Source: Vicinamibacteraceae bacterium (GTDB lineage Bacteria; Planctomycetota; Phycisphaerae; Phycisphaerales; UBA5793). Taken from it: a stretch of 64,000 bases of DNA. The stretch is taken from contig WYBR01000028.1 of the NCBI GenBank assembly GCA_011525805.1, forward strand, positions 1-64,000, given 5' to 3'. The notes beneath the pieces are model-generated. The model was not told the DNA's origin. It made no database searches and worked only from the letters and a program-made list of their open reading frames with translations. Shown in pieces: positions 43,614-53,786 of the stretch; the stretch's first letter is position 1, and each line of letters opens with the position of its first letter. Position numbers and translations under genes: made by a program.

Positions 43614-44498
43614 ATGGCCTCGTCGGGCGCACAAATCATCGACGGCCGGGCCCTGGCCGACCGCTTCCGCGCCGAGATCAGGCGCGACGTCCAAGCGCTG
43701 CGCTCGCGCGGCGGGAGCGTCTCGCTCGACGCCGTCCTCGTCGATGGCCCGCCCGGGCCCGACGGCCGCAACTCCGCCCGCACCTACGCCGAGAGCCAGA
43801 AGAGCGGCTGCGCCGAACTGGGCATCGACTACCGCCTCCACGTCCTGCCCCACCGCGCCACCTACGAGGACATCGCCGGCCGTGTCCTGCTCCTCAACGC
43901 CGACGAGCGCGTCACGGCCGTCATGGTCCACCTGCCCCTGCCCGAAGGAGTGGACCCCTATCGCATCCAGTCCCTCATCGATGCCGGAAAAGACGTCGAG
44001 GGCGTCAACCCCGCCAACATCGGCAACGTCGTCTACGACCGCTCCTCCCTCGTGCCCTGCACCGCCCTGGCGGTGATGAAGATGGTCGATTCGACGGGCG
44101 CCGAACTCCGCGGCGCCGAGGTCGTCTGCGTCGGCGCAAGCAACATCGTCGGAAAACCCGTCGCCATCCTCATGATGCAGCGCGAGGCGACGGTCCACAG
44201 TTGCAACAAGTACACCCGCGACCTGGCGTCAATGACGCGCCGCGCCGATGTCCTCATCGCCGCCGCCGGCAAGGCGAACCTCATCACCGCCGACATGGTG
44301 AAGCCCGGCGCCGTCGTGATCGATGTCGGCATCAACCGCGTGCACGACCCCGCCACGGGCAAAAAGCGCATCATCGGCGACGTCGCGTTCGATGAAGTGC
44401 GGCCCGTCGCCGGCTGGCTCTCCCCCGTCCCCGGCGGCGTCGGCCCCGTCACCGTCGCCATGCTCCTGCGCAACACCGTCGACGCCGCGCGCGGGTAA
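43614..44498 (+). CDS. folD: FolD methylene-tetrahydrofolate dehydrogenase, catalytic Lys replaced
   Basis: 294 residues (ATG 43614; ATGs at 43599 and 43602 possible). Rossmann and folate signatures are clear: ASSGAQIIDGRALADRF, VHLPLPEGVDPYRI, VCVGASNIVGKPVAI, VIDVGINRV and the closing SPVPGGVGPVTVAML. FolD normally oxidises methylene-THF and hydrolyses methenyl-THF; the latter depends on Lys in a YxxxK motif. Here the segment is TYAESQKSG, putting Gln at the Lys position. The folate loop KDVEGVNP (usually KDVDGFHP) and PCTALAV (usually PCTPxG) also differ. The dehydrogenase role is likely; cyclohydrolase is doubtful. Confidence 0.92.
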   Translation: MASSGAQIIDGRALADRFRAEIRRDVQALRSRGGSVSLDAVLVDGPPGPDGRNSARTYAESQKSGCAELGIDYRLHVLPHRATYEDIAGRVLLLNADERVTAVMVHLPLPEGVDPYRIQSLIDAGKDVEGVNPANIGNVVYDRSSLVPCTALAVMKMVDSTGAELRGAEVVCVGASNIVGKPVAILMMQREATVHSCNKYTRDLASMTRRADVLIAAAGKANLITADMVKPGAVVIDVGINRVHDPATGKKRIIGDVAFDEVRPVAGWLSPVPGGVGPVTVAMLLRNTVDAARG

Positions 44499-44521
44499 CG
44501 CGCATCACCCCACATAGCCCC

Positions 44522-45228
44522 CCACATAGCCCCGGGTCAATGACCCGGGGTTTGGACGTCCGATCCGCCTTCACGCCCAACATCCAGGTCAATGACCGGA
44601 AGTCACCGCCCCCGACGCGATAGATACACATCCACCGGCGTGACAAACGGCCACGCCGGCGCTCCGCTCGCTTCATCGTGCCGCAGCACATACCGCACAC
44701 GATTCACCAGTGACTGTTCGTCGAAACAGAACCGTTTGTCGTACCCGTCCGTCCAGATCGGTCGGCCGGGGCGCAGGCCGTACCGCACCGCGTCCTTCGC
44801 GCACTTCACTACCACACCGATGTCGTGCCTGGTCGCGCCGATGACAAAGTGAACATGCCAGGTCTGCACAGTCAGTGCGAGGATGACCAGGTCGAGTCGA
44901 TCCACGAGTGCATCGCCGATCATCTGCCCGACGCTGCGCTGTTGATCGCGGTCAAACCGAAAGGCCGGGTGGGCCGTGCGCCTTGCGTCGTTTGATTCGA
45001 GTATCGGGTCCGGCGGCATGAGAACGCCGTCCTCGATCCAGCCGCGATGGTCCCCGCGCAGCCACGTGCCGTAGGTCGTCATGGTGACCATGATGCCGAC
45101 GGTGCGGCCCATGCGGCATTGTATCGAACGCCGCAGTGGGGGTTGGGTGTTATGTACGCCGCACGCTTTGACCCCGGGTCATTGACCCGAGGCTAAGTGG
45201 GCCCCGGGCCGTTGACCCGGGGCTATGT
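44522..45228. mobile_element. REP-associated transposase element with REP palindromes at both ends
   Basis: The left end CCACATAGCCCCGGGTCAAT (44522 onward) is inverted at the right as CCACATAGCCCCGGGTCAA read from 45228. Perfect or near-perfect palindromes CCCCGGGTCAATGACCCGGGG lie at 44530-44550, and at 45171-45190 and 45201-45220. A second CCCCACATAGCCCC unit lies at 44509-44522 and a degenerate one near 44585-44600. They bracket a single Y1-type transposase gene. This is the classic RAYT/REP arrangement, sitting between the 3' ends of folD and the propeller gene. Confidence 0.85.
44603..45112 (-). CDS. REP-associated tyrosine transposase (RAYT, IS200-like)
   Basis: 169 residues of the Y1_Tnp/HUH family. 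The metal-binding HUH motif appears as TWHVHFVIGA, and the catalytic tyrosine is probably in the C-terminal VNRVRYVLRHDE helix. The start GIMVTMTTYGTWLRGDHRGW matches the RAYT opening seen in many planctomycetes. RAYTs cut and join single strands at REP palindromes and spread them through the genome; they are usually single-copy and domesticated. Flanked on both sides by palindromes of the same sequence. Confidence 0.9.
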   Translation of the reverse strand: MGRTVGIMVTMTTYGTWLRGDHRGWIEDGVLMPPDPILESNDARRTAHPAFRFDRDQQRSVGQMIGDALVDRLDLVILALTVQTWHVHFVIGATRHDIGVVVKCAKDAVRYGLRPGRPIWTDGYDKRFCFDEQSLVNRVRYVLRHDEASGAPAWPFVTPVDVYLSRRGR

Positions 45229-45229
45229 G

Positions 45230-45250
45230 GAGCATCATTCGATGATGCTC
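45230..45250 (-). terminator. Perfect hairpin overlapping the end of the propeller gene
   Basis: GAGCATCAT and ATGATGCTC are perfect complements around TCG. The stem spans the last sense codons and stop of the gene ending at 45235, immediately next to the REP element. There is no T-run; it may stabilise the mRNA 3' end or act as a weak terminator. Confidence 0.35.
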
Positions 45251-46770
45251 TCGACGACCTCCGTCTTGCGACCGACTTCCGCGGCCTGGAGCCAGAGCGT
45301 GCGGCCGGAGGCGTCCGGCGGGATCGCGCGGCTCAGTCCCGCTTTGCCACCCGGATCGGCGATCGAGTGGCCGATCAGTTGCGGCCGATCGAGATCGATC
45401 GAGATGCCGAGTTGCGGGATGAAGACTGAGCCGAGGCCGCGCGCGGAGTAGATGAAGTTCACCCGCTGCCCGGGCGTCGAGCAGGAGGTGGCGAACGCCG
45501 CCCGCTGCCCGGCGCGCAGGGGTGAGTGCGAGAGAGCCATGTGCGGCGGCGACCAGCGGGTGATGTTCCGAATGGACTGGCCGTTGGCTCTCCATAATTC
45601 TCCACCCGCGTAGAGAGCCTGTCCGAATCCATCATTGTGCGAGGCGAGTGTGTAGACCCAGAATGAGAGATCGACGTGACCCTCGGGAACAGAGAGACTC
45701 TGTCCATCCCACTGGTAGATTGAAGACGTACGACCCAGGTCGTTGATCCAGACTTCGCCGCCGCCGATCCAGAGTGCCGGGCCGGTGCCGTCGTCGTAGA
45801 CACACATGCCGTCGCCGTGGAAGTTCTGGCCGGACCGGATGCCGCCGCCGAGGGCGCTCCACTCCGTTCCGTCCCACCGAAGGAGATACTCCCCGGTACC
45901 CTCGCGCGCGAACTGGCCCGCCACGAAGAGCGCGGGTCCGTTGCCGTCATCGTGCACGAGGATCTGGTCAACGTGAGAGCCGGTGCCTCGGTTCGAAAAC
46001 ATTGCACCTGGAACGGGCAACCAGGCCTGGCCATTCCAGCGCGCGAGGAGATAGGCGGGTGCAGCTTGTGGCGCAGGGTAATCTATTGCATAGACCTCCC
46101 CGCCGACGTAGAGCATTGAGCCAAAGCCATCATCAAAGACGGCCATCGTGCATACTCCCAGGCCAGTCCCACCCCAAAAGCCCCCGCCCAGTGCTTCCCA
46201 TCGCGAGCCATCCCATCGAGCAACGTGTCGAGCCCCGGCTCCTCCAGCCTGGTCGAATGTCCCGCCAACGTACAGGGCGTCGCCGCGACCGTCGTCGAAG
46301 TCGCAGAAAGAGAACACAGAGCGGGAAACTCCCGCTCCGAGCGGTTCCCAGTTCCTTCCGTCCCAGCGCGCCACGCTTTGGGCGCGGATGTTTCCGGCGA
46401 ATTGGAAGTGGCCGCCGACATAGAGCGCCGGACCCCGGCCGTCATCCCACACGTAGAGCGAATTGGCTCCACCCTCCCTCCCGATGATGCTGAGTCCACC
46501 GCCGACTTCACTCCAGTCGCGCCCATCCCACTTGGCGATCCCCCAGGCACGCTTGCCCTGCATTTCGGTGAACCAACCGGCCGCGTAGAGCGCTGGTCCC
46601 GTTCCATCGTCGTACTCCTCCAAGTCCCAGACCCGCCCGTTGGCGCCCGACGCCCCGAACTCGATGTCCCACCCGGCCGCGCAAGGCTGGGCGGACGCAC
46701 GTGTCTCGAGCAGTGTGATGCTCACGAGCGCGGCGAAAGCATTGATGATCGACGTGCGAAGAGAAGCCAT
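45235..46770 (-). CDS. Secreted seven-repeat beta-propeller protein
   Basis: 511 residues; GAGGAGG six bases before the ATG (a GTG two codons earlier is unlikely). A signal peptide (AFAALVSITLLETRASA) is followed by seven repeats of ~55 residues with the pattern DDGxGPALYVGGxF...VARWDGRNWEPLGAG, predicting a seven-bladed propeller. The last ~95 residues are a beta domain similar in layout to the SNVAR-type domain (GQRVNFIYSARGLGSVFIPQ) but without the Cys pairs or the SNVAR ending. Exported; function unknown. Downstream is the RAYT element. Confidence 0.8.
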   Translation of the reverse strand: MASLRTSIINAFAALVSITLLETRASAQPCAAGWDIEFGASGANGRVWDLEEYDDGTGPALYAAGWFTEMQGKRAWGIAKWDGRDWSEVGGGLSIIGREGGANSLYVWDDGRGPALYVGGHFQFAGNIRAQSVARWDGRNWEPLGAGVSRSVFSFCDFDDGRGDALYVGGTFDQAGGAGARHVARWDGSRWEALGGGFWGGTGLGVCTMAVFDDGFGSMLYVGGEVYAIDYPAPQAAPAYLLARWNGQAWLPVPGAMFSNRGTGSHVDQILVHDDGNGPALFVAGQFAREGTGEYLLRWDGTEWSALGGGIRSGQNFHGDGMCVYDDGTGPALWIGGGEVWINDLGRTSSIYQWDGQSLSVPEGHVDLSFWVYTLASHNDGFGQALYAGGELWRANGQSIRNITRWSPPHMALSHSPLRAGQRAAFATSCSTPGQRVNFIYSARGLGSVFIPQLGISIDLDRPQLIGHSIADPGGKAGLSRAIPPDASGRTLWLQAAEVGRKTEVVESIIE

Positions 46771-46916
46771 GGCCACCTCCTCTGGGTTATGAGATGTTAC
46801 AGCGCGCGGCCGTCGGCGGCGGACGCGGTTCCCGGTGCGTGGATCGGCCGGCCGGCGGGCTGTGCAACCCGATGCCCCGCAGGCGATCCGCCTTCAGTCT
46901 AACAACTCCCGGCCGG

Positions 46917-47010
46917 GCCGCAAGAGAAAAAACCGAAGAACGCGAAAAAAGTCGGAATCCTTGCCCCGCCCGACTCCGGGTCGATCGCCCGATTCCGGGG
47001 CGGGATCGCG
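46917..47010 (-). terminator. Possible intrinsic terminator of the cyclophilin gene
   Basis: On the minus strand a GC-rich imperfect stem (CCGCCC...GGGCGG with inner TCGGG/CCCGG) is followed by ACTTTTTTCGCG and then CGGTTTTTTCTC, the only long T-runs in this neighbourhood. The remainder of 46771-47095 should hold the promoter of the propeller gene; no clear match was found. Confidence 0.35.
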
Positions 47011-47095
47011 GCCGATCCACAAGCGCGAAGCCGCTCCTCGGTGGTGCCGGCTCCTCCCAGGTGGGGTTGGAGCGATCAGCGGCAGACTGTCCGTC

Positions 47096-48085
47096 TCACC
47101 GCTGCGGATTCGCCGGCGCCGCCGGCTTCTCGGCCGGGGCGGCCGGAACCGGGGCGATCCACTTCGGCGCCTGCCCGGGCGTGCGCGGCTCCGAGGCGAC
47201 CAGTTCCGCCGTCTCGATGTACGGCATCTCGATCGGCCGGTCCTGGTTGCCCACGCGCAGACCGCCGATCTTCTTCACCACCCCGACGCCCTCGATCGTC
47301 TGGCCGAAGGTCGTGTATTGCACGTCGAGCCGGGCCGTCGCCTCGCGCGAGAGACAAAGAAAGAACTGGCTGCCGGCGGTGTGGATGTCGTTGCCTTCGC
47401 GGGCCATGCTGATCACGCCGAGGTCGTGCGGCAGCGTGCTGGCCTCGAGGTCGATGCGGTAGCCCGGCCCGCCCGACCCGTTGCCCGTCGGGTCGCCGGC
47501 CTGGATGACGAAGCCCGGCCCGCCGCTGGACGTGCCGACGACGCGGTGAAAGGGAATGCGCGTGTAGAACCCCCCTTCGACGAGGTGCAGGAAGTTCCAC
47601 ACCGTGTTGGGCGCGTGCTCGGGGCGCATCACGAGGCGGATGTCGCCGTGCGTCGTGTGAAGCACGGCGTCGCGCTCGACGTAGACGCGAAAGCCCGCCA
47701 TGTTCTTCTCCTGCTCGGACTGCTCAATCCACGTCTCGACGAAGGGCCCGCGCTCGGTGTAGCGCAGAACGGGATTGCGCACGCGGACGAGGGGCTGGAG
47801 CACGATCGCCGCGCCGACCGGCGCGCTGTTATCCACGAGTTGGAGGTAGTGGACGGTCGTGAAGGAGTAGAGGTTGGGGATGAGCGACGCGGCGTCGACT
47901 TCGCCCACCCCGTCGGGCACGGCCGCGCGGGCCACTTCGCGGTTGTCAGGGGCGAGCAGGACAAGTTCGCGCCCCTCCCCCGCCTCGACGCTCAGCGGCA
48001 TCGGACCGTTGACCTGGTAATACAGGCGCTGGGGGGCGAGAGGCGTGGAGGAAACGAGAACCGCGGCGGCGAGGGCGTGGAACAT
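47096..48085 (-). CDS. Secreted cyclophilin-type peptidyl-prolyl isomerase
   Basis: 329 residues from the ATG at 48085 (CGGAGA upstream), which places a hydrophobic export signal (MFHALAAAVLVSSTPLAP) at the N-terminus. Residues ~20-150 are a beta-rich region of unknown type. Residues ~150-300 are a cyclophilin domain: HTTHGDIRLVMRPEHAPNTV, FLHLVEGGFYTRIPFHRVV, GFVIQAGDPTGNGSGGPGY, GSQFFLCLS and FGQTIEGVGVVKKI. The catalytic Arg is in PFHRV. It should speed proline isomerisation during folding of exported proteins. The C-terminus is Pro/Ala-rich. Confidence 0.9.
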   Translation of the reverse strand: MFHALAAAVLVSSTPLAPQRLYYQVNGPMPLSVEAGEGRELVLLAPDNREVARAAVPDGVGEVDAASLIPNLYSFTTVHYLQLVDNSAPVGAAIVLQPLVRVRNPVLRYTERGPFVETWIEQSEQEKNMAGFRVYVERDAVLHTTHGDIRLVMRPEHAPNTVWNFLHLVEGGFYTRIPFHRVVGTSSGGPGFVIQAGDPTGNGSGGPGYRIDLEASTLPHDLGVISMAREGNDIHTAGSQFFLCLSREATARLDVQYTTFGQTIEGVGVVKKIGGLRVGNQDRPIEMPYIETAELVASEPRTPGQAPKWIAPVPAAPAEKPAAPANPQR

Positions 48086-48315
48086 GGTGTATCTCCGTGG
48101 CTTGCAGGGATGGCAATGGTAGGTGGAGCGGCATGGCGCCGCGCTTCGCTCGACGATGCGTGGTGTGCGAGGGCGATCGATTCGGGGTGGCATGGCCTGG
48201 CGCTTCGCCTGGCTATGCCGAACGGGCCACCGCGCCCGAACGCCTCGAACCGCTTGGCGGAGCGACGCGAGGCGCGACGCCATGCCACCCCTGACCCCGC
48301 GGCATGGCAGCGCGA
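48086..48315. other. Intergenic stretch with GGCATGGC/GCCATGCC repeats
   Basis: No gene is seen. GGCATGGCGCCGCGCTTCGC (around 48130) and GGCATGGCCTGGCGCTTCGC (around 48189) are near-repeats, and GCCATGCCACC near 48279 is their inverse. The region can fold into long hairpins and may be another dispersed repeat family. Confidence 0.4.
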
Positions 48316-49005
48316 TCAACGCTTGCGCAGGATCATCGCGTGAAAGGGCCGGCCTTCGCGGCGGTACTTGCGCTCGAAGTTCGTGCCGACGATCTCCTCC
48401 GACGCTTCGCTCGCGCTGAGCGACGCATTAGGAGTCGAAAGGCCGGCGCGCTCGAATGGCCCGCGCGCGAAGAGGTCGGCCGCGCGGCTCGCGTGCTCCT
48501 CGATCCACTTCCAGTATTCGTCGTGGTCCGTCACGATCCGCACTTCACCGCCCGGCGCGAGGATGCGGTGAAAGTCGCGCAGCGACCGGTCCTGCACGCT
48601 GCGGCGCTTGTGGTGGCGCTTCTTGGGCCAGGGGTCGGGGAAGTAGAGGTGAATGACGGCCGCGATCGCCTCGGGGCAACGGCAACGGATGAACTCGACC
48701 GCATCAGCGTGGAGCATCTTCACATTGGTCACGTTGTTGCGGCGCAGGCGGTCGGCGGCGTAGCGGAAAAACTCGCCCGCCCACTCGATGCCCAGGAAGT
48801 TGACCTGCGGCCGCTGCGGCGCTTCCTGCACCAGAAACGTGCCCTTGCCCGAGCCGATCTCAATTTCGAGGGGCAGCGCCGCGCGGTCGCCGAACCAGGC
48901 GCGCGGGTCGATGATCGGCTCGCGGTCAAAGGGAGGCAGGTCGGCGGATTCAAGGCCGACGCCGGTTGTGTCGAGTTGTCTGCCGCGCGCGAGCCCGAAA
49001 CTCAT
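48316..49005 (-). CDS. trmB: tRNA (guanine-N7)-methyltransferase
   Basis: 229 residues. The SAM-binding motif is LEIEIGSGKGTFLVQEA, and the TrmB hallmark IHLYFPDPWPKKRHHKRRSV is complete. The C-terminal GTNFERKYRREGRPFHAM provides the conserved Thr-Asn-Phe-Glu segment. The enzyme methylates G46 in the tRNA variable loop. The only in-frame start consistent with family length is the ATG at 49005, although no clear ribosome-binding site precedes it. Confidence 0.96.
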   Translation of the reverse strand: MSFGLARGRQLDTTGVGLESADLPPFDREPIIDPRAWFGDRAALPLEIEIGSGKGTFLVQEAPQRPQVNFLGIEWAGEFFRYAADRLRRNNVTNVKMLHADAVEFIRCRCPEAIAAVIHLYFPDPWPKKRHHKRRSVQDRSLRDFHRILAPGGEVRIVTDHDEYWKWIEEHASRAADLFARGPFERAGLSTPNASLSASEASEEIVGTNFERKYRREGRPFHAMILRKR

Positions 49006-49054
49006 GCGGACAATGTTACGCGCGGGTGCCGACGCGAAGCTGCAAGCGGCATAC

Positions 49055-49636
49055 TCACGCCTCGCGCACGTTGATCATCAGCGCGCAGCGGACGCGCTCG
49101 GTCCAGTCGAGGACCTGCTTCATGGTGGGGTAACGTCCGCTGTGAATCGCTTCAGCGAGCCGGGCGTACTCGGGGCGGCGTTCGAGCCAGGGGACGCGAA
49201 GGTAGGCGCACATGGTGGACTGGAGGGCGGGCGCGCCGCAGCCGGGCAGGAGGAGCCACCACGCGCCGGCGGCGATGGCGGCGGTGTTGGTGGCCCACAT
49301 CACGAATCCGGGGGCGAGATCGGGAATGTCGAGGTCGCGCTGGGCCGACTCGGCTTCGTCGGCGGCGAGGCGCCAGACCGACTCATCGCCGCACAGGCTC
49401 TGAAGTTCTTTCATGCCCTTGCGCAGCAGGTCGCGCTGCCGGCGGGTGAGGCGAAGGAGGGGTCCGGCCGGCCCCGAGCCGGCCAGGGCGTCGGCGCGGC
49501 CATAGCGCTGCGCCACGAGGCGCTGGGCTACGCCCGCCCGCACTTCGCCGGAGCGCGGGGCCTGAGTCCCGGCGGCTTCGCCTGGTTCCAACGTCGCTCC
49601 TTGCCCGGCCGCTTCCGGCCCGCTGCGGTGAAGCAT
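49055..49636 (-). CDS. Hypothetical protein
   Basis: 193 residues; I do not recognise it. The first ~60 residues are Ala/Gly/Arg-rich and may be dispensable (internal starts are available). The rest looks like a folded, mainly helical protein: LTRRQRDLLRKGMKELQSLC, a hydrophobic stretch FVMWATNTAAIAAGAWWLLL that could be a membrane or buried helix, and ERRPEYARLAEAIHSGRYPT. It ends ~50 bases upstream of trmB on the same strand. Confidence 0.5.
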   Translation of the reverse strand: MLHRSGPEAAGQGATLEPGEAAGTQAPRSGEVRAGVAQRLVAQRYGRADALAGSGPAGPLLRLTRRQRDLLRKGMKELQSLCGDESVWRLAADEAESAQRDLDIPDLAPGFVMWATNTAAIAAGAWWLLLPGCGAPALQSTMCAYLRVPWLERRPEYARLAEAIHSGRYPTMKQVLDWTERVRCALMINVREA

Positions 49637-49728
49637 ACCCGCTTGGGCCGGCGGATCGTGCGGAATGCGCCGTGGCGGACGCGGGCATTTGCGTCGGCGA
49701 AGTCGCCTCGATGCCGCATGGGCGGCCC

Positions 49729-49758
49729 TTGTGCCGATAGAGTGGAATCGGGTAGAAC
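49729..49758 (+). promoter_or_regulatory. Candidate promoter of prkA
   Basis: TTGTGC (49729-49734) and TAGAAC (49753-49758), spacer 18, about 185 bases upstream of the prkA start. Weak to moderate match. The remaining 49637-49940 interval shows no gene. Confidence 0.3.
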
Positions 49759-49940
49759 CTCGATGCGCCGAGGGACGAATAATTATGGGGCGGCTGCACG
49801 CATCCAGCCCGCACGGGCCGTGGCTCTTCGCCCCGGATGCGACCTGCCTGCACGAACGCCTCGACCCCGGCGGCCGCCGCCTGGCCGGCGCTCATTGACC
49901 TGAGCGTGCGGCGATTCAATCCACGGATGGAGGTGTCCTC

Positions 49941-52016
<2,076 letters not shown>

Positions 52017-52279
52017 CGCCCGCGGGCGAGCACGTCCGCCGCGATCTCGCAGGGCCGAGAGGCCGCGACGGGGCGGAGGCCTTTTTCCGCTCGACGGCCG
52101 CCGCCGGCGCATCCGGATTCCGGGGGGCGGCGAGGCGGCGGCAACTTGCTCCGCACCGCGCCGGACCTTACGCTTCACGCTGCGGACGCCGCCGCCCGAC
52201 GCCGCATTCGGCCGGTCGCGGCCTTCCGCCCGCCTCCGTCCGCCACGCCGGCCCATTCGCCAGAAGAGGGAGAGACTCC

Positions 52280-53632
52280 ATGAACCGAACTCGGCGCCCG
52301 CGAGCCTGGCTGGACGTGCGTCTGATCGTGGCGCTGCTGGCGTCCATGGTGCTGGCCTCGATGGCGCCGCCGGCCCGCGCCCAGGTGGAAACCGGCGAGA
52401 GCGGTCTGCAGCCCGGCGATCCGCCCGTCGCCAACGAGCCGGGACAGTCGCTGCTCATCATGAACGACGGCCGTCGATTCCAGGGCCGCATCAAGAGCAA
52501 GGACCGCTTCGAACTCGTCCTCGAGATCGCCGGGATCGACACGCGCTTCAAGGTCGCGGACATCCTCGAAATCGTCGCGCTCAAGACCTTCGACGAGCAC
52601 TACGCCGAACTCAAGAACGCCATTGCGCGTGAAGACTGGGAGAGGCGGTACCAGTTCTGCCAGTGGATTCACAAGCGCCGCCGCCTCGAACTCGCCGCCC
52701 GCGAACTCGAAGAACTTCTCGACGACAACCCGAGGCTCGAGGATGCGCGCGAACTGCTCCGCATCGTCAACGCCGAGATCGAACTCCAGGCCCGGCAGGA
52801 GGAGGCGGAGGCGGAGCGCCAGACCGGTCCCGAGGAGAGCGCCGCCGCGCCTCAGGGTGAGGGACCGCGCCTCACCCCCACCATGCTCCTGACCGACGAA
52901 GACGTCAACCTCATGCGGGTCTACGAAACGGACCTCAAAAACCCGCCGCGCCTCCTGGTCCGCCGTTCCACGATCGAGCGCCTGCTGAGCGAGCACGCGA
53001 CGAGCGAACTGCTGCCGACGACGCCGGAGGGGCGCAAGGCCTACTTCCGGCGCGACCCGGTGGACATCCTCGCCGACATCTTCACGCTCCAGGCCCGCGA
53101 CCTCTACGGCGAGGTGCAGGTGCTCAGCGAGCCGCTCTCGCTCAACAAGTTCCGACTCAACGTCCATCGCGTCTGGCTGATGAACTCCTGCGCGACGAAC
53201 CAGTGCCACGGCGGAGTCGGCGCGGGGCGCTTCTTCCTCTTCAACAAGCGGGCGAACACCGCCAACACCGTCTACACGAACCTGCTCATCATCGAGCGGA
53301 CGGAGTACCGTGGCGAGCCGATGCTCAACTACGACCGCCCCGAGCGCTCGCCCCTGCTGCAACTCGGCTTGCCGCGCGACCGCTCCATCTTCCCGCATCC
53401 GGAGATGGACGGGTGGACGCCGGCGTTCCGCGACCAGTCCGACCCGCGCTTCACCCGCACGGTGGAGTGGATGCGTTCGATGTACATGCCGCGTCCGGCG
53501 TATCCGATCCGATTCGAGCCCCCGTTCGTGGTGTTCAACCTCGGCGGCGAGGCGGCGGCGCGCGGTCCGCAGGCGGAGGAAGTGCCGGGGGGTGGCGATG
53601 CGCCCCCGCCTCCGGCCCAGCCGGAGCGCTGA
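52280..53632 (+). CDS. Secreted protein with a CxxxxCH motif
   Basis: 450 residues; AGAGGGAGAG before the ATG. A signal peptide (VALLASMVLASMAPPARA) precedes a small beta region LLIMNDGRRFQGRIKSKDRF, a helical/coiled region with Glu- and Arg-rich TPR-like sequence (residues ~110-190), and a C-terminal domain containing MNSCATNQCHGGVGAG. CxxxxCH resembles a variant haem c-attachment site, as seen in planctomycete cytochrome-like proteins, but a metal or disulphide role is equally possible. The C-terminus is Gly/Pro-rich. Spaced 263 bases after prkA, so probably its own unit. Confidence 0.75.
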   Translation: MNRTRRPRAWLDVRLIVALLASMVLASMAPPARAQVETGESGLQPGDPPVANEPGQSLLIMNDGRRFQGRIKSKDRFELVLEIAGIDTRFKVADILEIVALKTFDEHYAELKNAIAREDWERRYQFCQWIHKRRRLELAARELEELLDDNPRLEDARELLRIVNAEIELQARQEEAEAERQTGPEESAAAPQGEGPRLTPTMLLTDEDVNLMRVYETDLKNPPRLLVRRSTIERLLSEHATSELLPTTPEGRKAYFRRDPVDILADIFTLQARDLYGEVQVLSEPLSLNKFRLNVHRVWLMNSCATNQCHGGVGAGRFFLFNKRANTANTVYTNLLIIERTEYRGEPMLNYDRPERSPLLQLGLPRDRSIFPHPEMDGWTPAFRDQSDPRFTRTVEWMRSMYMPRPAYPIRFEPPFVVFNLGGEAAARGPQAEEVPGGGDAPPPPAQPER

Positions 53633-53786
53633 CCCCGTAGCGGGCCGACGACAGGGCCGGCCAAACGCCCCGGCGGCGGGGGACGGTGCTACACTAACTA
53701 TTCAGGCGAACGGGGGGAGGCGGACCTGATCGCCCCCGCGCCCGCGACGCCCGCCGCTGACCCGTCCCTGGACGAAAGGCCCGCGA

